NCBI GenBank assembly: GCA_003864495.1
Contig: ML133438.1
Location: forward strand, 927,340 to 991,339
DNA from: Nemopilema nomurai
Taxonomy: Eukaryota; Cnidaria; Scyphozoa; Rhizostomeae; Rhizostomatidae
DNA length: 64,000 nucleotides
Direction: 5' to 3'
Shown here: positions 24,801 through 38,108 of the stretch, in pieces
Position numbering within the stretch: the stretch's first letter is position 1
Layout of the letters: every line of letters starts with the position of its first letter
The notes under the pieces: generated by a model
Databases searched by the model: none
What the model saw: only the letters and a program-made list of their open reading frames with translations
What the model was told of the DNA's origin: nothing
Translations under genes and position numbers: made by a program

Positions 24801-27800
24801 ATATAGAGTAGCTACTTAAGGATATAGATATAGCTACTTAAGGGTACATATAGAGTAGCTACTTAAGGACATATAGATATAGCTACTTAAGGGTACATAT
24901 AGAGTAGCTACTTAAGGACATATAGATAGCTACTTAAGGGTACATATAGAGTAGCTACTTAAGGACATATAGATATAGCTACTTAAGGGTATATAGAGTA
25001 CTTAAGTTAGTAAATAGTATGCTACTTAAGGGTACATATAGAGTAGCTACTTAAGGACATATAGATATAGCTACTTAAGGGTACATATAGAGTAGCTACT
25101 TAAGGACATATAGATATAGCTACTTAAGGGTACATATAGAGTAGCTACTTAAGGACATATAGATATAGCTACTTAAGGGTACATATAGAGTAGCTACTTA
25201 AGGACATATAGATATAGCTACTTAAGGGTACATATAGAGTAGCTACTTAAGGACATATAGATATAGCTACTTAAGGGTACATAGAGAGTAGCTACTTAAG
25301 GATATATAATATAGCTACTTAAGGGTACATATAGAGTAGCTACTTAAGGATATATAGATATAGCTACTTAAGGGTACATATAGAGTAGCTACTTAAGGAT
25401 ATAGATATAGCTACTTAAGGGTACATATAGAGTAGCTACTTAAGGATATAGATATAGCTACTTAAGGGTACATATAGAGTAGCTACTTAAGGATATATAG
25501 ATATAGCTACTTAAGGGTACATATAGAGTAGCTACTTAAGGATATATAGATATAGCTACTTAAGGGTACATATAGAGTAGCTACTTAAGGACATATAGAT
25601 ATAGCTACTTAAGGGTACATATAGAGTAGCTACTTAAGGATATAGATATAGCTACTTAAGGGTACATATAGAGTAGCTACTTAAGGACATATAGATATAG
25701 CTACTTAAGGGTACATATAGAGTAGCTACTTAAGGACATATAGATATAGCTACTTAAGGGTACATATAGAGTAGCTACTTAAGGACATATAGATATAGCT
25801 ACTTAAGGGTACATATAGAGTAGCTACTTAAGGACATATAGATATAGCTACTTAAGGGTACATATAGAGTAGCTACTTAAGGATATAGATATAGCTACTT
25901 AAGGGTACATATAGAGTAGCTACTTAAGGACATATAGATATAGCTACTTAAGGGTACATATAGAGTAGCTACTTAAGGACATATAGATATAGCTACTTAA
26001 GGGTACATATAGAGTAGCTACTTAAGTAGATATATAGCTACTTAAGGGTACATATAGAGTAGCTACTTAAGGACATATAGATATAGCTACTTAAGGGTAC
26101 ATATAGAGTAGCTACTTAAGGACATATAGATATAGCTACTTAAGGGTACATATAGAGTAGCTACTTAAGGACATATAGATATAGCTACTTAAGGGTACAT
26201 ATAGAGTAGCTACTTAAGGAATAAATATAGCTACTTAAGGGTACATATAGAGTAGCTACTTAAGGACATATAGATATAGCTTTAAGGGTACATATAGAGT
26301 AGCTACTTAAGGATATATAGATATAGCTACTTAAGGGTACATATAGAGTAGCTACTTAAGGACATATAGATATAGCTACTTAAGGGTACATATAGAGTAG
26401 CTACTTAAGGATATAGATATAGCTACTTAAGGGTACATATAGAGTAGCTACTTAAGGACATATAGATATAGCTACTTAAGGGTACATATAGAGTAGCTAC
26501 TTAAGGATATATAGATATAGCTACTTAAGGGTACATATAGAGTAGCTACTTAAGGACATATAGATATAGCTACTTAAGGGTACATATAGAGTAGCTACTT
26601 AAGGACATATAGATATAGCTACTTAAGGGTACATATAGAGTAGCTACTTAAGGATATAGATATAGCTACTTAAGGGTACATATAGAGTAGCTACTTAAGG
26701 ACATATAGATATAGCTACTTAAGGGTACATATAGAGTAGCTACTTAAGGACATATAGATATAGCTACTTAAGGGTACATATAGAGTAGCTACTTAAGGTA
26801 TAGATATAGCTACTTAAGGGTACATATAGAGTAGCTACTTAAGGACATATAGATATAGCTACTTAAGGGTACATATAGAGTAGCTACTTAAGGACATATA
26901 GATATAGCTACTTAAGGGTACATATAGAGTAGCTACTTAAGGACATATAGATATAGCTACTTAAGGGTACATATAGAGTAGCTACTTAAGGATATATAGA
27001 TATAGCTACTTAAGGGTACATATAGAGTAGCTACTTAAGGACATATAGATATAGCTACTTAAGGGTACATATAGAGTAGTACTTAAGGATATAGATATAG
27101 CTACTTAAGGGTACATATAGAGTAGCTACTTAAGGACATATAGATATAGCTACTTAAGGGTATATAGAGTAGCTACTTAAGGATATATAATATAGCTACT
27201 TAAGGGTACATATAGAGTAGCTACTTAAGGACATATAGATATAGCTACTTAAGGGTACATATAGAGTAGCTTTAAGGACATATAGATATAGCTACTTAAG
27301 GGTATATAGAGTAGCTACTTAAGGATATATAGATATAGCTACTTAAGGGTACATATAGAGTAGCTACTTAAGGACATATAGATATAGCTACTTAAGGGTA
27401 CATATAGAGTAGCTACTTAAGGACATATAGATATAGCTACTTAAGGGTACATATAGAGTAGCTACTTAAGTAGATATAGCTACTTAAGGGTACATATAGA
27501 GTAGCTACTTAAGGATATAGATATAGCTACTTAAGGGTACATATAGAGTAGCTACTTAAGGACATATAGATATAGCTACTTAAGGGTACATATAGAGTAG
27601 CTACTTAAGGACATATAGATATAGCTACTTAAGGGTACATATAGAGTAGCTACTTAAGGACATATAGATATAGCTACTTAAGGGTACATATAGAGTAGCT
27701 TACTTAAGGATATAGATATAGCTACTTAAGGGTACATATAGAGTAGCTACTTAAGGACATATAGATATAGCTACTTAAGGGTACATATAGAGTAGCTACT

Positions 27801-30800
27801 TAAGGACATATAGATATAGCTACTTAAGGGTACATATAGAGTAGCTACTTAGGATATAGATATAGCTACTTAAGGGTACATATAGAGTAGCTACTTAAGG
27901 ACATATAGATATAGCTACTTAAGGGTACATATAGAGTAGCTACTTAAGGACATATAGATATAGCTACTTAAGGGTACATATAGAGTAGCTACTTAAGGAT
28001 ATAGATATAGCTACTTAAGGGTACATATAGAGTAGCTACTTAAGGACATATAGATATAGCTACTTAAGGGTACATATAGAGTAGCTACTTAAGGATATAG
28101 ATATAGCTACTTAAGGGTACATATAGAGTAGCTACTTAAGGCATATAGATATAGCTACTTAAGGGTACATATAGAGTAGCTACTTAAGGACATATAGATA
28201 TAGCTACTTAAGGGTACATATAGAGTAGCTACTTAAGGACATATAGATATAGCTACTTAAGGGTATATAGAGTAGCTACTTAAGGATATATAGATATAGC
28301 TACTTAAGGGTACATAGAGTAGCTACTTAAGGATATAGATATCTACTTAAGGGTACATATAGAGTAGCTACTTAAGGACATATAGATATAGCTACTTAAG
28401 GGTACATATAGAGTAGCTACTTAAGGACATATAGATATAGCTACTTAAGGGTACATATAGAGTAGCTACTTAAGGATATATAGAATAGCTACTTAAGGGT
28501 ACATATAGAGTAGCTACTTAAGGACATATAGATATAGCTACTTAAGGGTACATAGAGTAGCTACTTAAGGATATAGATATAGCTACTTAAGGGTACATAT
28601 AGAGTAGCTACTTAAGGCATATAGATATAGCTACTTAAGGGTACATATAGAGTAGCTACTTAAGGATATAGATATAGCTACTTAAGGGTACATATAGAGT
28701 AGCTACTTAAGGACATATAGATATAGCTACTTAAGGGTACATATAGAGTAGCTACTTAAGGACATATAATATAGCTACTTAAGGGTACATATAGAGTAGC
28801 TACTTAAGGACATAAGATATAGCTACTTAAGGGTACATATAGAGTAGCTACTTAAGGATATAGATATAGCTACTTAAGGGTACATATAGAGTAGCTACTT
28901 AAGGACATATAGATATAGCTACTTAAGGGTACATATAGAGTAGCTACTTAAGGAATATAGATATAGCTACTTAAGGGTACATATAGAGTAGCTACTTAAG
29001 GCATATAGATATAGCTACTTAAGGGTACATATAGAGTAGCTACTTAAGGATATAGATATAGCTACTTAAGGGTACATATAGAGTAGCTACTTAAGGACAT
29101 ATAGATATAGCTACTTAAGGGTATATAGAGTAGCTACTTAAGGATATATAGATATAGCTACTTAAGGGTACATATAGAGTAGCTACTTAAGTATATAGTA
29201 TAGCTACTTAAGGGTACATATAGAGTAGCTACTTAAGGACATATAGATATAGCTACTTAAGGGTACATATAGAGTAGCTACTTAAGGACATATAGATATA
29301 GCTACTTAAGGGTACATATAGAGTAGCTACTTAAGGCATATATATAGCTACTTAAGGGTATATATAGTAGCTACTTAAGGACATATAGATATAGCTACTT
29401 AAGGGTACATATAGAGTAGCTACTTAAGGATAATAGATATAGCTACTTAAGGGTACATATAGAGTAGCTACTTAAGGATATATAAATATAGCTACTTAAG
29501 GGTACAATAGAGTAGCTACTTAAAGACAATATAGATATAGCTACTTAAGGGTGGATATAGAGTAGCTACTTAAGGATATATAAATATAGCTACTTAAGGG
29601 TACATATAGAGTAGCTACTTAAGGACATATAGATATAGCTACTTAAGGGTACATATAGAGTAGCTACTTAAGGATATATAGATATAGCTACTTAAGGGTA
29701 CATATAGAGTAGCTACTTAAGGACATATAGATATAGCTACTTAAGGGTAGAGTAAGTACTTAAGGATATATAGATATAGCTACTTAAGGGTACATATAGA
29801 GTAGCTACTTAAGGAATATAGATATAGCTACTTAAGGGTACATATAGAGTAGCTACTTAAGGACATATAGATATAGCTACTTAAGGGTACATATAGAGTA
29901 GCTACTTAAGGACATATAGATATAGCTACTTAAGGGTACATATAGAGTAGCTACTTAAGGACATATAGATATAGCTACTTAAGGGTACATATAGAGTAGC
30001 TACTTAAGGACATATAGATATAGCTACTTAAGGGTACATAGAGTAGCTACTTAAGGACATATAGATATAGCTACTTAAGGGTACATATAGAGTAGCTACT
30101 TAAGGATATAGATATAGCTACTTAAGGGTACATATAGAGTAGCTACTTAAGGACATAGATATAGCTACTTAAGGTACATATAGAGTAGCTACTTAAGGAC
30201 ATATAGATATAGCTACTTAAGGGTACATATAGAGTAGCTACTTAAGACATATAGATATAGCTACTTAAGGGTACATATAGAGTAGCTACTTAAGGACATA
30301 TAGATATAGCTACTTAAGGGTACATATAGAGTAGCTACTTAAGGACATATAGATATAGCTACTTAAGGGTACATATAGAGTAGCTACTTAAGGATATTAG
30401 ATATAGCTACTTAAGGGTACATATAGAGTAGCTACTTAAGGAATATAGATATAGCTACTTAAGGGTACATATAGAGTAGCTACTTAAGGACATATAAGAT
30501 ATAGCTACTTAAGGGTACTATAGAGTAGCTACTTAAGGTATAGATATAGCTACTTAAGGGTACATATAGAGTAGCTACTTAAGGACATATAGATATAGCT
30601 ACTTAAGGGTACATATAGAGTAGCTACTTAAGGACATATAGATATAGCTACTTAAGGGTACATATAGAGTAGCTACTTAAGGAATATAGATATAGCTACT
30701 TAAGGGTACATATAGAGTAGCTACTTAAGGATATAGATATAGCTACTTAAGGGTACATATAGAGTAGCTACTTAAGGATATATAGATATAGCTACTTAAG

Positions 30801-31656
30801 GGTACATATAGAGTAGCTACTTAAGGACATATAGATATAGCTACTTAAGGGTACATATAGAGTAGCTACTTAAGGATATATAGATATAGCTACTTAAGGG
30901 TACATATAGAGTAGCTACTTAAGGACATATAGATATAGCTACTTAAGGGTACATATAGAGTAGCTACTTAAGGACATATAGATATAGCTACTTAAGGGTA
31001 CATATAGAGTAGCTACTTAAGGACATATAGATATAGCTACTTAAGGTACATATAGAGTAGCTACTTAAGGACATAAGATATAGATACTTAAGGGTACATA
31101 TAGAGTAGCTACTTAAGGTATATAAATATAGCTACTTAAGGGTACATATAGAGTAGTACTTAAGAGGTATAGTATTAGCTACTTAAGGTACATATAGAGT
31201 AGCTACTTAAGGACATATAGATATAGCTACTTAAAGGTACATATAGAGTAGCTACTTAAGGACATATAGATATAGCTACTTAAGGGTACATATAGAGTAG
31301 CTACTTAAGGACATATAAGATATAGCTACTTAAGGGTACATATAGAGTAGCTACTTAAGGATATATAGATATAGCTACTTAAGGGTACATATAGAGTAGC
31401 TACTTAAGACATTATAGATATAGTACTTAAGGGTACATATAGAGTAGCTACTTAAGGACATATAAGATATAGCTACTTAAGGGTACATATAGAGTAGTAC
31501 TTAAGGACATATAGATATAGCTACTTAAGGGTACATATAGAGTAGCTACTTAAGGACATATAGATATAGCTACTTAAGGATACATATAGAGTAGCTACTT
31601 AAGGATATATAGATATAGCTACTTAAGGGTACATATAGAGTAGCTACTTAAGGACA
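15855..31656. repeat. Satellite array 2, 15.8 kb
   Basis: About 320 copies of the 49-bp dimer, the largest and most regular array here. Central parts (for example 17400-18000 and 24400-26000) alternate the two halves almost without error. The variants are mainly GGACATATAG against GGATATATAG, or a two-base deletion GGATATAG, in the 24-bp half. The left edge is degenerate (TACTTGAAG, TTACCAGCG). A locally disordered patch lies at 23490-23580. The array ends at an N. Confidence 0.97.
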
Positions 31657-31657
31657 N
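31657..31657. other. Ambiguous base N at the satellite / unit B boundary
   Basis: The single N separates the satellite from the first unit B sequence. It probably marks a consensus or assembly uncertainty, so adjacency of array 2 and unit B is not proven by this sequence. Confidence 0.9.
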
Positions 31658-31838
31658 GTTTTTTTTTATCACTAGAATACGATATAGCAGTCAATACTTT
31701 GTCCGATGCCCTCTGTTTGAAGCGAATACTTTCAGACGATCGTGCATCGTTGCTATCGTTCGATCAATGGGAGAGGAATCGTGAGCTAACGGAGTCGTCA
31801 ACCTTGTCCTCAACTCAACGAAACTCTTTTTTTGATCT

Positions 31839-32400
31839 TCATTTTTTGATCTTCACTTTTCGATCTTTGGTCAAATAAATCTTGATATTGCTGAAAATAT
31901 TTGCAATTGGATTTATGTCAGATGATCTTGATATAGAAAAACGTCGCCACTCCAGAATTGTCGATGAAATTTCTTTATTGCTTTTCGAGCGAAATCTTGT
32001 CTTTTCCCTTTGCCTTGGGTACAAAGTTAACCTGCTTTCGTTGTTTTATATACCTACACCTGTTCTCATTCATTACTCATACTAGAGCTCAATAACTGAC
32101 GGGCTTTTTTGCATTCTTGAGCTACATCAAGAACAGTTAAGTTTGCATTTTGACTCCTTCATATCCCGAATATTCTTATGAATCGCTTCTTCTCTGCTGC
32201 TCATAACTGGTGCTCGGCCTGTTATCTTCTTGTGTTCCTTTTCTTAAATCCATCTTTATAAATGTGGAGAACATTTTTCGGCAATATTTTCCTTTTTGTT
32301 AGCAATTTCACGAAATGATAAAGAGCCTCTTGCTCGCAAAAAATAAGCGTAGACTCTCGTTACAGATGACATTTCTCCACGAAAAATTATTGTAGCTATG
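31839..32400 (-). pseudogene. Tc1-like transposase remnant, unit B copy 1
   Basis: Reading leftwards from 32400, broken frames show RGSLSFREIANK and IYKDGFKKRN-like pieces of the helix-turn-helix region, then MSSREEAIHKNIRDMKES, typical of the second N-terminal domain. The open 61-codon frame (31839-32024) ends with SDINPIANIFSNIKIYL, a form of the SPDLNPIENIFxxIK motif of the third acid. The central catalytic part between them is missing, so this is an internally deleted copy. Confidence 0.6.
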
Positions 32401-32817
32401 CTTCCAGGTTTTCCTTAAGCCCTCCACATGGATCTAAATTTGTAAACATTCCCTTTTAACACAGCAAAGAATAGTTTTGAGTCATTTATTGGTTGTTTAG
32501 CAATCCAGATTATTCAGCGAATGTGGCTATTTGAGTAGATGGTAGATGACAAGTCTGTGACGCAAATGACAATGCTCAGTCACTTGCATACCGAATCGTT
32601 TAAGTAGCGAAACTACCAACTTCAAGGCGCTGGTTGCCTTCATCTATTGCCAACTTACCATGGCAGCCCTATTTTACCCCCTTTCTATACGAAAATATTA
32701 ACAAACACTAGTTGTATTCTTATAAATGTTAATTTCGACAAAAAAACAAAGGAAAATGCAGCCCCCCTGCAGTTTTGACAGGAAGACTATAAAAAAATTA
32801 AATTTCGTCAACGGCAT

Positions 32818-33000
32818 TGAAATCAGCACCCTCGATTACCCTAGGTTTGGTCACGGTTCTGGGTTTGTATCTCTAAGTTTTCAAAAAAAAACTCAGACTG
32901 TCTGAGTGTCAAATCGAAAGCGGACAGATACGGCTATAAAAATGGTGGCTACCCCCAGGTTTTCAGGGCGCTGATTTCATTTTTGGCAGTTACAAGGCCG
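32818..33000. repeat. Palindromic unit junction, unit B (between copies)
   Basis: The exact centre is CTCAGAC T GTCTGAG at 32892-32906. Arms on both sides carry the ATCAGC(A/G)CCCT motif (left near 32821, right near 32966). No TIR element lies between the arms here, unlike at 38598-38878. The same centre recurs at 35747-35761. Confidence 0.7.
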
Positions 33001-33345
33001 TATCTCGAACGAATGGTGCGCTTTTGGTAGACGGCCTCCTTTTTATCAATTTAAAAGCCATATCTTCAATGATTGCTGCGCTTCATGTTACCTGTTTTCT
33101 TTATATAAATCAAAAATTACAATATTTTATCCTAATGCGTCCAGTATTGTAGAAAAGAACCAAAAATATGCACAGAATCTGGGAAAGGTCATGAATGCCT
33201 TTCCTCCACACAGGGTTAGCTCAATGTTTACAAGTGCAAAACGTTAATCGCCAATAACTAGAAATAGCCGGACTTCTAGACAAACATTGACAGGATTGTC
33301 AGTGAATGTTGTACGATAGCTTTTAATTCGACTAGAATTGTTTCG

Positions 33346-33632
33346 CTTCGGGTAGAGGATAAAGATGTGATCGTTTTGAACGACTTCCGTGGGTCTCCTA
33401 CTATTCTGCCAAGTATGGGCATGTTGTTATGCTGTTGCCGTGGGAAGGCCATGTTTTCCATTTTGCTGCCCCCAAAACAACATATAATAAGGACATTGAA
33501 CTCTCCAACGACACTCCAGTGTTTGATACAGCAAAGGCCCCAGTATCGTTTGTTAGGGGCTCCCTTATTGATGAAGAGAAACTAGAGATGTTGAACTTTC
33601 GATGGCGCCCTATCACGTTTGAGCATTGATTT
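33346..33632 (+). pseudogene. Remnant of an SF3-helicase-like ATPase, unit B copy 1
   Basis: A first frame carries KDVIVLNDFRGSPTIL, the hydrophobic strand and ND of a Walker B-like motif. After a frameshift at about 33415-33429, the frame continues with PWEGHVFHFAAPKTTYNKDI, DTPVFDTAKAP and DEEKLEMLNFRW up to a TGA near 33629. The spacing of PW, APKT, DTP and (E)xExM..RW matches the unit A remnant and the cnidarian ATPase family I recall. The Walker A loop and the closing Cys motif are not recognisable. It is inactive as written. Confidence 0.55.
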
Positions 33633-33870
33633 GACATTTGTTGCCAGAAAACAGTGCAGTTCTGTGGTAATTCTTGTGCAACAATGCTACTGAAATCAGG
33701 GCAGCATGAATATAAACATGTCATTGCCACTAGATGCCAGGGAAGAGTTCCGTTGACATATTATTGTTTTTCAAGAGTGCTTGAGAACAAAGCGTTTTGA
33801 AGAGCAGCCCATTGTCCTGCTCAGTTTGCATGCTTCGCAGCCTCCAGCTTCCTGCCAATGACTTCGATCA

Positions 33871-34273
33871 ACGGTCTACACCAACGGTCTACAGTTTCTT
33901 TTATTTGAAATACGCCATGTATTAAAACACATTTCCTTAGGAAATGTCCCAAAATATGTGCAATGTATCCCAGTATATGTAGTTTGTGCATTTTGGCCAA
34001 AACACTTTATGTAATGGCCGAAATAAAGGAATTTCTGCACGATCTACACTTTTTTAAAAGAAAGACATTACCCATTGTCATTTTCTTTTCTCAAAAAGTG
34101 TAGACCGTGGAGTTTTCCTTAATTTTCTGGCATTCGGTGCGCATATGTTTCCAATTCTTTAACATATGAATAAGTACACTTAAACACATCCTTAACGTGT
34201 TTTTCAGTTGAAATTTCTGTGAAATGGTGGGTGCTTGATTGATTTAAGTTTGTAGACCGTGGCTGTAGACCGT
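33871..34273. promoter_or_regulatory. Six-site cluster TGTAGACCGT, unit B copy 1
   Basis: The sites, given as starts of the 10-mer, are 33871 and 33884 (- orientation), 34039 (-, one mismatch), 34099 (+), 34251 and 34264 (+). The layout is pair, single, single, pair, with gaps 13, 155, 60, 152 and 13. The outer pairs form a 25-bp inverted repeat beginning CAACGGTCTACA. The two inner sites lie in an inverted repeat with ACTTTTTT / AAAAAGT arms. Compare unit A (1731-2130). Confidence 0.7.
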
Positions 34274-34694
34274 TGGGCAAGATATCAGGATGCGGCCGCA
34301 TCAAAGTTAGCCTCGATCGCACGAAGAGACACTACATACCCTCGAACAACGGCTTATTGGGAGCCTCTCTAAGATTTTTATTCAGTTTTTTCAGTAGAAA
34401 ATTGAAGGAAAACCTTAAGTGCATGAAACATCCATACTTCTGATAGCAATAATCGTACCAAAAGCCTCATAAACGTTGTGAAATTATTGTAGTAAATATG
34501 AATTATATGAAATAGTTTTTTTTATCACTAGAATACGATATAGCAGTCAATACTTTGTCCGATGCCCTCTGTTTGAAGCGAATACTTTCAGACGATCGTG
34601 CATCGTTGCTATCGTTCGATCAATGGGAGAGGAATCGTGAGCTAACGGAGTCGTCAACCTTGTCCTCAACTCAACGAAACTCTTTTTTTGATCT

Positions 34695-35256
34695 TCATTT
34701 TTTGATCTTCACTTTTCGATCTTTGGTCAAATAAATCTTGATATTGCTGAAAATATTTGCAATTGGATTTATGTCAGATGATCTTGATATAGAAAAACGT
34801 CGCCACTCCAGAATTGTCGATGAAATTTCTTTATTGCTTTTCGAGCGAAATCTTGTCTTTTCCCTTTGCCTTGGGTACAAAGTTAACCTGCTTTCGTTGT
34901 TTTATATACCTACACCTGTTCTCATTCATTACTCATACTAGAGCTCAATAACTGACGGGCTTTTTTGCATTCTTGAGCTACATCAAGAACAGTTAAGTTT
35001 GCATTTTGACTCCTTCATATCCCGAATATTCTTATGAATCGCTTCTTCTCTGCTGCTCATAACTGGTGCTCGGCCTGTTATCTTCTTGTGTTCCTTTTCT
35101 TAAATCCATCTTTATAAATGTGGAGAACATTTTTCGGCAATATTTTCCTTTTTGTTAGCAATTTCACGAAATGATAAAGAGCCTCTTGCTCGCAAAAAAT
35201 AAGCGTAGACTCTCGTTACAGATGACATTTCTCCACGAAAAATTATTGTAGCTATG
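34695..35256 (-). pseudogene. Tc1-like transposase remnant, unit B copy 2
   Basis: Second copy of the internally deleted transposase at 31839-32400. The 61-codon C-terminal frame is identical (SDINPIANIFSNIK). Confidence 0.6.
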
Positions 35257-35746
35257 CTTCCAGGTTTTCCTTAAGCCCTCCACATGGATCTAAATTTGTA
35301 AACATTCCCTTTTAACACAGCAAAGAATAGTTTTGAGTCATTTATTGGTTGTTTAGCAATCCAGATTATTCAGCGAATGTGGCTATTTGAGTAGATGGTA
35401 GATGACAAGTCTGTGACGCAAATGACAATGCTCAGTCACTTGCATACCGAATCGTTTAAGTAGCGAAACTACCAACTTCAAGGCGCTGGTTGCCTTCATC
35501 TATTGCCAACTTACCATGGCAGCCCTATTTTACCCCCTTTCTATACGAAAATATTAACAAACACTAGTTGTATTCTTATAAATGTTAATTTCGACAAAAA
35601 AACAAAGGAAAATGCAGCCCCCCTGCAGTTTTGACAGGAAGACTATAAAAAAATTAAATTTCGTCAACGGCATTGAAATCAGCACCCTCGATTACCCTAG
35701 GTTTGGTCACGGTTCTGGTTTGTATCTCTAAGTTTTCAAAAAAAAA

Positions 35747-35761
35747 CTCAGACTGTCTGAG
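35747..35761. repeat. Palindromic unit junction, second occurrence
   Basis: CTCAGAC T GTCTGAG at the join between the second and third unit B elements, again without a TIR element between the arms. The flanking arms match those at 32818-33000. Confidence 0.75.
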
Positions 35762-36202
35762 TGTCAAATCGAAAGCGGACAGATACGGCTATAAAAATGG
35801 TGGCTACCCCCAGGTTTTCAGGGGCGCTGATTTCATTTTTGGCAGTTACAAGGCCGTATCTCGAACGAATGGTGCGCTTTTGGTAGACGGCCTCCTTTTT
35901 ATCAATTTAAAAGCCATATCTTCAATGATTGCTGCGCTTCATGTTACCTGTTTTCTTTATATAAATCAAAAATTACAATATTTTATCCTAATGCGTCCAG
36001 TATTGTAGAAAAGAACCAAAAATATGCACAGAATCTGGGAAAGGGTCATGAATGCCTTTCCTCCACACAGGGTTAGCTCAATGTTTACAAGTGCAAAACG
36101 TTAATCGCCAATAACTAGAAATAGCCGGACTTCTAGACAAACATTGACAGGATTGTCAGTGAATGTTGTACGATAGCTTTTAATTCGACTAGAATTGTTT
36201 CG

Positions 36203-36489
36203 CTTCGGGTAGAGGATAAAGATGTGATCGTTTTGAACGACTTCCGTGGGTCTCCTACTATTCTGCCAAGTATGGGCATGTTGTTATGCTGTTGCCGTGG
36301 GAAGGCCATGTTTTCCATTTTGCTGCCCCCAAAACAACATATAATAAGGACATTGAACTCTCCAACGACACTCCAGTGTTTGATACAGCAAAGGCCCCAG
36401 TATCGTTTGTTAGGGGCTCCCTTATTGATGAAGAGAAACTAGAGATGTTGAACTTTCGATGGCGCCCTATCACGTTTGAGCATTGATTT
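36203..36489 (+). pseudogene. Remnant of an SF3-helicase-like ATPase, unit B copy 2
   Basis: Same frames and same frameshift as at 33346-33632 (NDFRGSP, then APKTTYNKDI, then LNFRW). The shared damage shows that it predates the tandem duplication. Confidence 0.55.
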
Positions 36490-36727
36490 GACATTTGTTG
36501 CCAGAAAACAGTGCAGTTCTGTGGTAATTCTTGTGCAACAATGCTACTGAAATCAGGGCAGCATGAATATAAACATGTCATTGCCACTAGATGCCAGGGA
36601 AGAGTTCCGTTGACATATTATTGTTTTTCAAGAGTGCTTGAGAACAAAGCGTTTTGAAGAGCAGCCCATTGTCCTGCTCAGTTTGCATGCTTCGCAGCCT
36701 CCAGCTTCCTGCCAATGACTTCGATCA

Positions 36728-37129
36728 ACGGTCTACACCAACGGTCTACAGTTACTTTTATTTGAAATACGCCATGTATTAAAACACATTTCCTTAGGAA
36801 ATGTCCCAAAATATGTGCAATGTATCCCAGTATATGTAGTTTGTGCATTTAGGCCAAAACACTTTATGTAATGACCGAAATAAAGGAATTTCTGCACGAT
36901 CTACACTTTTTTAAAAGAAAGACATTACCCATTGTCATTTTCTTTTCTCAAAAGTGTAGACCGTGGAGTTTTCCTTAATTTTCTGGCATTCGGTGCGCAT
37001 ATGTTTCCAATTCTTTAACATATGAATAAGTACACTTAAACACATCCTTAACGTGTTTTTCAGTTGAAATTTCTGTGAAATGGTGGGTGCTTGATTGATT
37101 TAAGTTTGTAGACCGTGGCTGTAGACCGT
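36728..37129. promoter_or_regulatory. Six-site cluster, unit B copy 2
   Basis: Sites start at 36728 and 36741 (-), 36896 (-), 36955 (+), 37107 and 37120 (+). The spacing is the same as in copy 1 except that the inner gap is 59, because one A is missing before the fourth site. Confidence 0.7.
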
Positions 37130-37549
37130 TGGGCAAGATATCAGGATGCGGCCGCATCAAAGTAAGCCTCGATCGCACGAAGAGACACTACATACCCTCG
37201 AACAACGGCTTATTGGGAGCCTCTCTAAGATTTTATTCAGTTTTTTCAGTAGAAAATTGAAGGAAAACCTTGAGTGCATGAAACATCCATACTTCTGATA
37301 GCAATAATCGTACCAAAAGCCTCATAAACGTTGTGAAATTATTGTAGTAAATATGAATTATATGAAATAGTTTTTTTTATCACTAGAATACGATATAGCA
37401 GTCAATACTTTGTCCGATGCCCTCTGTTTGAAGCGAATACTTTCAGACGATCGTGCATCGTTGCTATCGTTCGATCAATGGGAGAGGAATCGTGAGCTAA
37501 CGGAGTCGTCAACCTTGTCCTCAACTCAACGAAACTCTTTTTTTGATCT

Positions 37550-38108
37550 TCATTTTTTGATCTTCACTTTTCGATCTTTGGTCAAATAAATCTTGATATT
37601 GCTGAAAATATTTGCAATTGGATTTATGTCAGATGATCTTGATCTAGAAAAACGTCGCCATTCCAGAATTGTCGATGAAATTTCTTTATTGCTTTTCGAG
37701 CGAAATCTTGTCTTTTCCCTTTGCCTTGGGTACAAAGTTAACCTGCTTTCGTTGTTTTATATACCTACACCTGTTCTCATTCATTACTCATACTAGAGCT
37801 CAATAACTGACGGGCTTTTTTGCATTCTTGAGCTACATCAAGAACAGTTAAGTTTGCATTTTGACTCCTTCATATCCCGAATATTCTTATGAATCGCTTC
37901 TTCTCTGCTGCTCATAACTGGTGCTCGGCCTGTTATCTTCTTGTGTTCCTTTTCTTAAATCCATCTTTATAAATGTGGAGAACATTTTTCGGCAATATTT
38001 TCCTTTTTGTTAGCAATTTCACGAAATGATAAAGAGCCTCTTGCTCGCAAAAAATAAGCGTAGACTCTCGTTACAGATGACATTTCTCCACGAAAAATTG
38101 TAGCTATG
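37550..38108 (-). pseudogene. Tc1-like transposase remnant, unit B copy 3
   Basis: Third copy of the remnant. It differs from the others by one residue in the C-terminal frame (RRFSRSRSSD instead of RRFSISRSSD) and by a three-base deletion near 38098. Confidence 0.6.

Noticed and set aside
15855..31656. CRISPR-like array (regular short repeats)
   Set aside because: There are no unique spacers. The alternating halves are themselves related, and the context is eukaryotic, so it is a satellite.
33401..33730. 109-codon - strand frame in unit B
   Set aside because: It is the antisense shadow of the ATPase remnant, whose + strand frames show family motifs.
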